From Kluyvera sp046569695 (lineage in GTDB: Bacteria > Pseudomonadota > Gammaproteobacteria > Enterobacterales > Enterobacteriaceae), in NCBI RefSeq assembly GCF_046569695.1, contig NZ_JBKHUI010000003.1:295851-359850 (forward strand): a DNA stretch of 64,000 nucleotides, given 5' to 3'. The position numbers were made by a program, and so were the translations under genes. The notes below the pieces were generated by a model. That model was not told the origin of the DNA. It made no database searches and was given only the letters and a program-made list of their open reading frames with translations. Of this stretch, positions 62,062 through 64,000 are shown one piece after another. Numbering within the stretch: the stretch's first letter is position 1; the number at the start of each line of letters is the position of its first letter.

Positions 62062-62325
62062 TCATGGGTGATCCCATAATTTCTCAGATGCTTTTGATTT
62101 TCTATGTGCGAATAAATAAATAATTATAATATTCAATAAAAATGAAGCTATAAACAATACCAAAGTATAGTTATCGCTCCATTCCAGTTCAGTGACGAAC
62201 CCAAAATTTCTGGTATAGAAATGATACAACCATACATCCGGCATAAAAAAACACAGGATGCTATAAATGCCGAAAAGCATCAGCGTTTCAACTATCCAAA
62301 TACATACATGCTTTTTGGGATTCAT
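62062..62325 (-). CDS. Putative immunity protein for Tlde1-like effector
   Basis: This 87-residue protein has two strong membrane helices (about residues 8-30 and 53-72) and a basic C-terminus. Its ATG overlaps the effector stop (TAATG). Small membrane proteins directly downstream of periplasm-acting type VI effectors are usually cognate immunity proteins; that is the inference here. The sequence itself is not recognised. Confidence 0.7.
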   Translation of the reverse strand: MNPKKHVCIWIVETLMLFGIYSILCFFMPDVWLYHFYTRNFGFVTELEWSDNYTLVLFIASFLLNIIIIYLFAHRKSKASEKLWDHP

Positions 62326-62804
62326 TAATATACCTGTACCGTACCAAATGCTTTCAATTGTGGGGTGATTATAATAGACCCCGTTCGAAGCAAAGCGCCA
62401 AGTAAAACTCTATAATGTGAATGGTTGGGTAACGTTATACATCCATTACTTATACCTGATTGCCCGGCAGGATGTAGCCTAAAGGAGCCACGCTGAACAT
62501 TATCAATGAATGTCATATCATCGATCGCACCATCTTCGCGATAAAGTGCAAACCATAAATCACGGTTTGATCCACTCTCCAGTTCTTTTATGAGGTCATG
62601 CCATCGGGATCTAAGCCCACCTTTCTGGCGCGTCACGATAAAATATCTACCGGGTGGAAGTGGTCCCCTTTCAGCAGTACTGGATTCCTCGGGGTTGTTT
62701 CTATATTTTCCAGCGTTACCAGAATATGCAGGGAAGAAACCAATGCCGGGACAGCTTAGAGTTGAAAGTTGTGTATTATTAAGGTGAAACGTACAGCGGA
62801 TCAT
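62325..62804 (-). CDS. Tlde1-like (DUF2778) type VI effector
   Basis: This 159-residue protein has the DUF2778/Tlde1 features RGPLPPGRYFIV (46-57) and the L,D-transpeptidase-like catalytic segment RLHPAGQSGISNGCITL with His111 and Cys122. Tlde1 effectors attack target-cell peptidoglycan precursors in the periplasm. The start at 62804 was chosen because ATGA overlaps the hcp stop; an ATG four codons upstream is in frame. It lies directly downstream of hcp, the usual arrangement for Hcp-delivered cargo. Confidence 0.85.
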   Translation of the reverse strand: MIRCTFHLNNTQLSTLSCPGIGFFPAYSGNAGKYRNNPEESSTAERGPLPPGRYFIVTRQKGGLRSRWHDLIKELESGSNRDLWFALYREDGAIDDMTFIDNVQRGSFRLHPAGQSGISNGCITLPNHSHYRVLLGALLRTGSIIITPQLKAFGTVQVY

Positions 62805-63283
62805 CGGTCGTTCCATGCATCTGAAAAGATGATATTCCCATCACAATGTTTCCAGGTTATTTTTTCGTAACGCAGCGCCACACTTTCGAGATGATTATGT
62901 TTTTCCATCACTGGGTCTTTTACGTCATGCATAAGTGGGCAAATTGAAACAACCTTTACCCCTTCCAGTAACATGTTGAAGTATTCAACTTCTTGTCCAG
63001 CGTCGTTAATTTTGTACCACTTAAATTCTGCACTTTTGAGCGTCTGCCCTTTGGCTACTGCCTTGTATAGATATGGACTTGAACTATCGAACTCTTTCTC
63101 AAAAAAGAGAGGCGTATGCACACGTGTACCGGTAACTTTTCCCGTGTTGTTATCGGTCGGTAGATGCAGCCCATGACCGAAGCCCATTATCTCAATACTG
63201 CCCTCTCGATTTTGTACATCTACAGCACCTTTAATATCAGCACCACCATCATCTTTAAGCCATAAATATGCAGGAATAGCCAT
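62801..63283 (-). CDS. hcp: Type VI secretion tube protein Hcp (orphan)
   Basis: This 160-residue Hcp/TssD-family protein begins MAIPAYLWLKDDGGADIKG and has the conserved SIEIMGFGHGLHLPTD and HTPLFFEKEFDSSSPYLYKAV. Hcp hexamers form the tube and carry small effectors in their lumen. The start at 63283 follows GGAG. No other T6SS gene is in the window, so this is an orphan hcp-effector-immunity cassette relying on an apparatus elsewhere. Confidence 0.93.
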   Translation of the reverse strand: MAIPAYLWLKDDGGADIKGAVDVQNREGSIEIMGFGHGLHLPTDNNTGKVTGTRVHTPLFFEKEFDSSSPYLYKAVAKGQTLKSAEFKWYKINDAGQEVEYFNMLLEGVKVVSICPLMHDVKDPVMEKHNHLESVALRYEKITWKHCDGNIIFSDAWNDR

Positions 63284-63375
63284 ATACAAAACTCCATTTC
63301 ATTGGTTTATAGAAACATTAATAATGGGGATATCAAGATGCTACCAAAGCAAAAAATGCTATAGCTAGTGATTAT

Positions 63376-63525
63376 ATGTTATTTATATTGATGTTAATTA
63401 TTCCATCATCGCTTTTTGCAAGAAGGGAAAATGTATTAAAGAGCAATATCTCCAATTATGAAGTTAATCATTTACCAAAAATAAAAGCCCTCTCATTACG
63501 CAGAAAAATAATGAACAAATATTGA
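63376..63525 (+). CDS. Short ORF with signal-peptide-like start, cut at SymE junction
   Basis: This 49-codon frame, MLFILMLIIPSSLFARRENV at the start, looks like a signal peptide followed by a hydrophilic stretch. It stops where the sequence becomes SymE-like (63522). It may be the remnant of a secreted protein truncated by recombination, or chance. There is no clear ribosome site. Confidence 0.25.
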   Translation: MLFILMLIIPSSLFARRENVLKSNISNYEVNHLPKIKALSLRRKIMNKY

Positions 63526-63758
63526 TTGTGGGATATCGCCCACAGGCTGCAAACAAAAACACGCCAAGCCTCACCCTTTCCGGGAAGTGGCTGCGCGAGG
63601 CTGGGTTCGAAACCGGACAACAGGTTAGCGTAAAAGTGATGGAAGGCTGCATAGTCCTGATGGCCTATGGCGAACAGGAGCAGAAGCTGCTGGCGGAGTT
63701 GCAGGAAACACAGTTGAAGCTGAAAGGGATTGAAGCAGCGGTATCGGCGGTACATTGA
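63522..63758 (+). pseudogene. Truncated second SymE copy
   Basis: The 78-codon frame is nearly identical to residues 20-96 of the complete SymE at 61713-62003 (GANKNT becomes AANKNT, MDGC becomes MEGC, and a few others). The first 18 or so codons and the leader are replaced by unrelated AT-rich sequence. A new ATG could start it, but no ribosome site is seen. A hairpin follows, as after the complete copy. Confidence 0.85.
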
Positions 63759-63822
63759 CGGGAAATGAGCTTGTAAGTTTGGTTTACAGGTTCAGATGCC
63801 GGGTATGTTCATTTAAAACGGC

Positions 63823-63912
63823 ATGTTCCAGCAACAAATTGAGTTGTTCGGTTTAACCGAACAACTGCCGGTACGGCAGCGTAGGTTCATCGCCCGATGG
63901 CGCTGGGTATGA
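63823..63912 (+). other. 29-codon ORF containing a 25-bp perfect palindrome
   Basis: The frame MFQQQIELFGLTEQLPVRQR runs on to RRFIARWRWV and ends just before the IS-like repeats. Inside it AGTTGTTCGGTTTAACCGAA continues to a 25-bp palindrome (63842-63866). A second one (TGCCG-GTA-CGGCA) lies at 63866-63878. It may be a fragment of a larger mobile-element gene; no function is claimed. Confidence 0.3.
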
Positions 63913-63913
63913 A

Positions 63914-64000
63914 CCGGAAACATAGGTAACACTTTAGACCGGATACATGGGTAACAGTTATAACTGGCATAGAAGAGGAGACTCGCTATGCCCTGGACTG
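63914..64000 (+). mobile_element. Left end of an IS481-like insertion sequence (cut by window end)
   Basis: Two near-identical direct repeats CCGGAAACATAGGTAACA (63914-63931) and CCGGATACATGGGTAACA (63939-63956) precede a GAGGAG ribosome site and an ATG at 63988 reading MPWT. An MPW start after GGTAACA-type terminal repeats is typical of IS481-family transposases. Only four codons are visible, so the family call is tentative. Confidence 0.5.

Overview
This window is chromosomal DNA of a member of the Enterobacteriaceae. Nearly every housekeeping protein matches its Escherichia coli counterpart closely in length and sequence, and gene blocks such as waaC...waaA-coaD, rpmBG-mutM, coaBC-dut-slmA, rph-pyrE, gmk-rpoZ-spoT-trmH-recG and yicH/yicI/yicJ-selC are those of the E. 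coli 81-82 min region. The species cannot be fixed from the sequence; an Enterobacter/Citrobacter/Klebsiella-like genus fits.

Layout. 1-9.6 kb: the lipopolysaccharide core (waa) locus, AT-rich and strain-specific in its middle, with an RfaH-type JUMPstart/ops element, followed by waaA and coaD. 9.6-27.8 kb: conserved housekeeping genes (DNA repair, ribosomal proteins, CoA and pyrimidine synthesis, stringent response), a cptA-type phosphoethanolamine transferase, and two ERIC-type repeats. 27.9-38.4 kb: a block that in E. coli lies at 88-89 min (glpX, fpr, yiiR, yiiQ, tpiA, cdh, sbp, zapB, glpF, glpK). Here it sits between recG and gltS as an exact circular permutation, so the glpFKX operon is split. 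38.5-47.1 kb: gltS, xanP, yicH, yicI, yicJ.

47.4-59.9 kb: the selC locus. An intact tRNA-Sec gene is preceded by a second, diverged tRNA-Sec-like gene with its own promoter and a UCU anticodon. A P4-type phage satellite of about 11.9 kb is integrated in the 3' end of selC, bounded by 22-bp direct repeats. It keeps int, psu, a short delta, sid, vis, the CI immunity RNA, a kil-like gene, alpha primase-helicase, a cos-like site and replication iterons. It carries two cargo loci. One lies between int and psu (a 2TM-GAF protein plus an 80-residue protein). The other lies after alpha (a DPPW-type methyltransferase-like protein overlapping a metallophosphoesterase) and is flanked by a duplicated tail of alpha. 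The second is the best candidate here for an undescribed system.

59.9-64 kb: a further accessory stretch beyond the satellite's right end. It has a HEPN-like RxxxxH protein ending in a long Thr-Glu repeat, a ribbon-helix-helix gene divergent from a SymE-type toxin gene, an orphan type VI secretion cassette (Hcp, Tlde1-like effector, membrane immunity candidate) lying between two SymE copies, and the start of an IS481-like insertion sequence cut by the window end.
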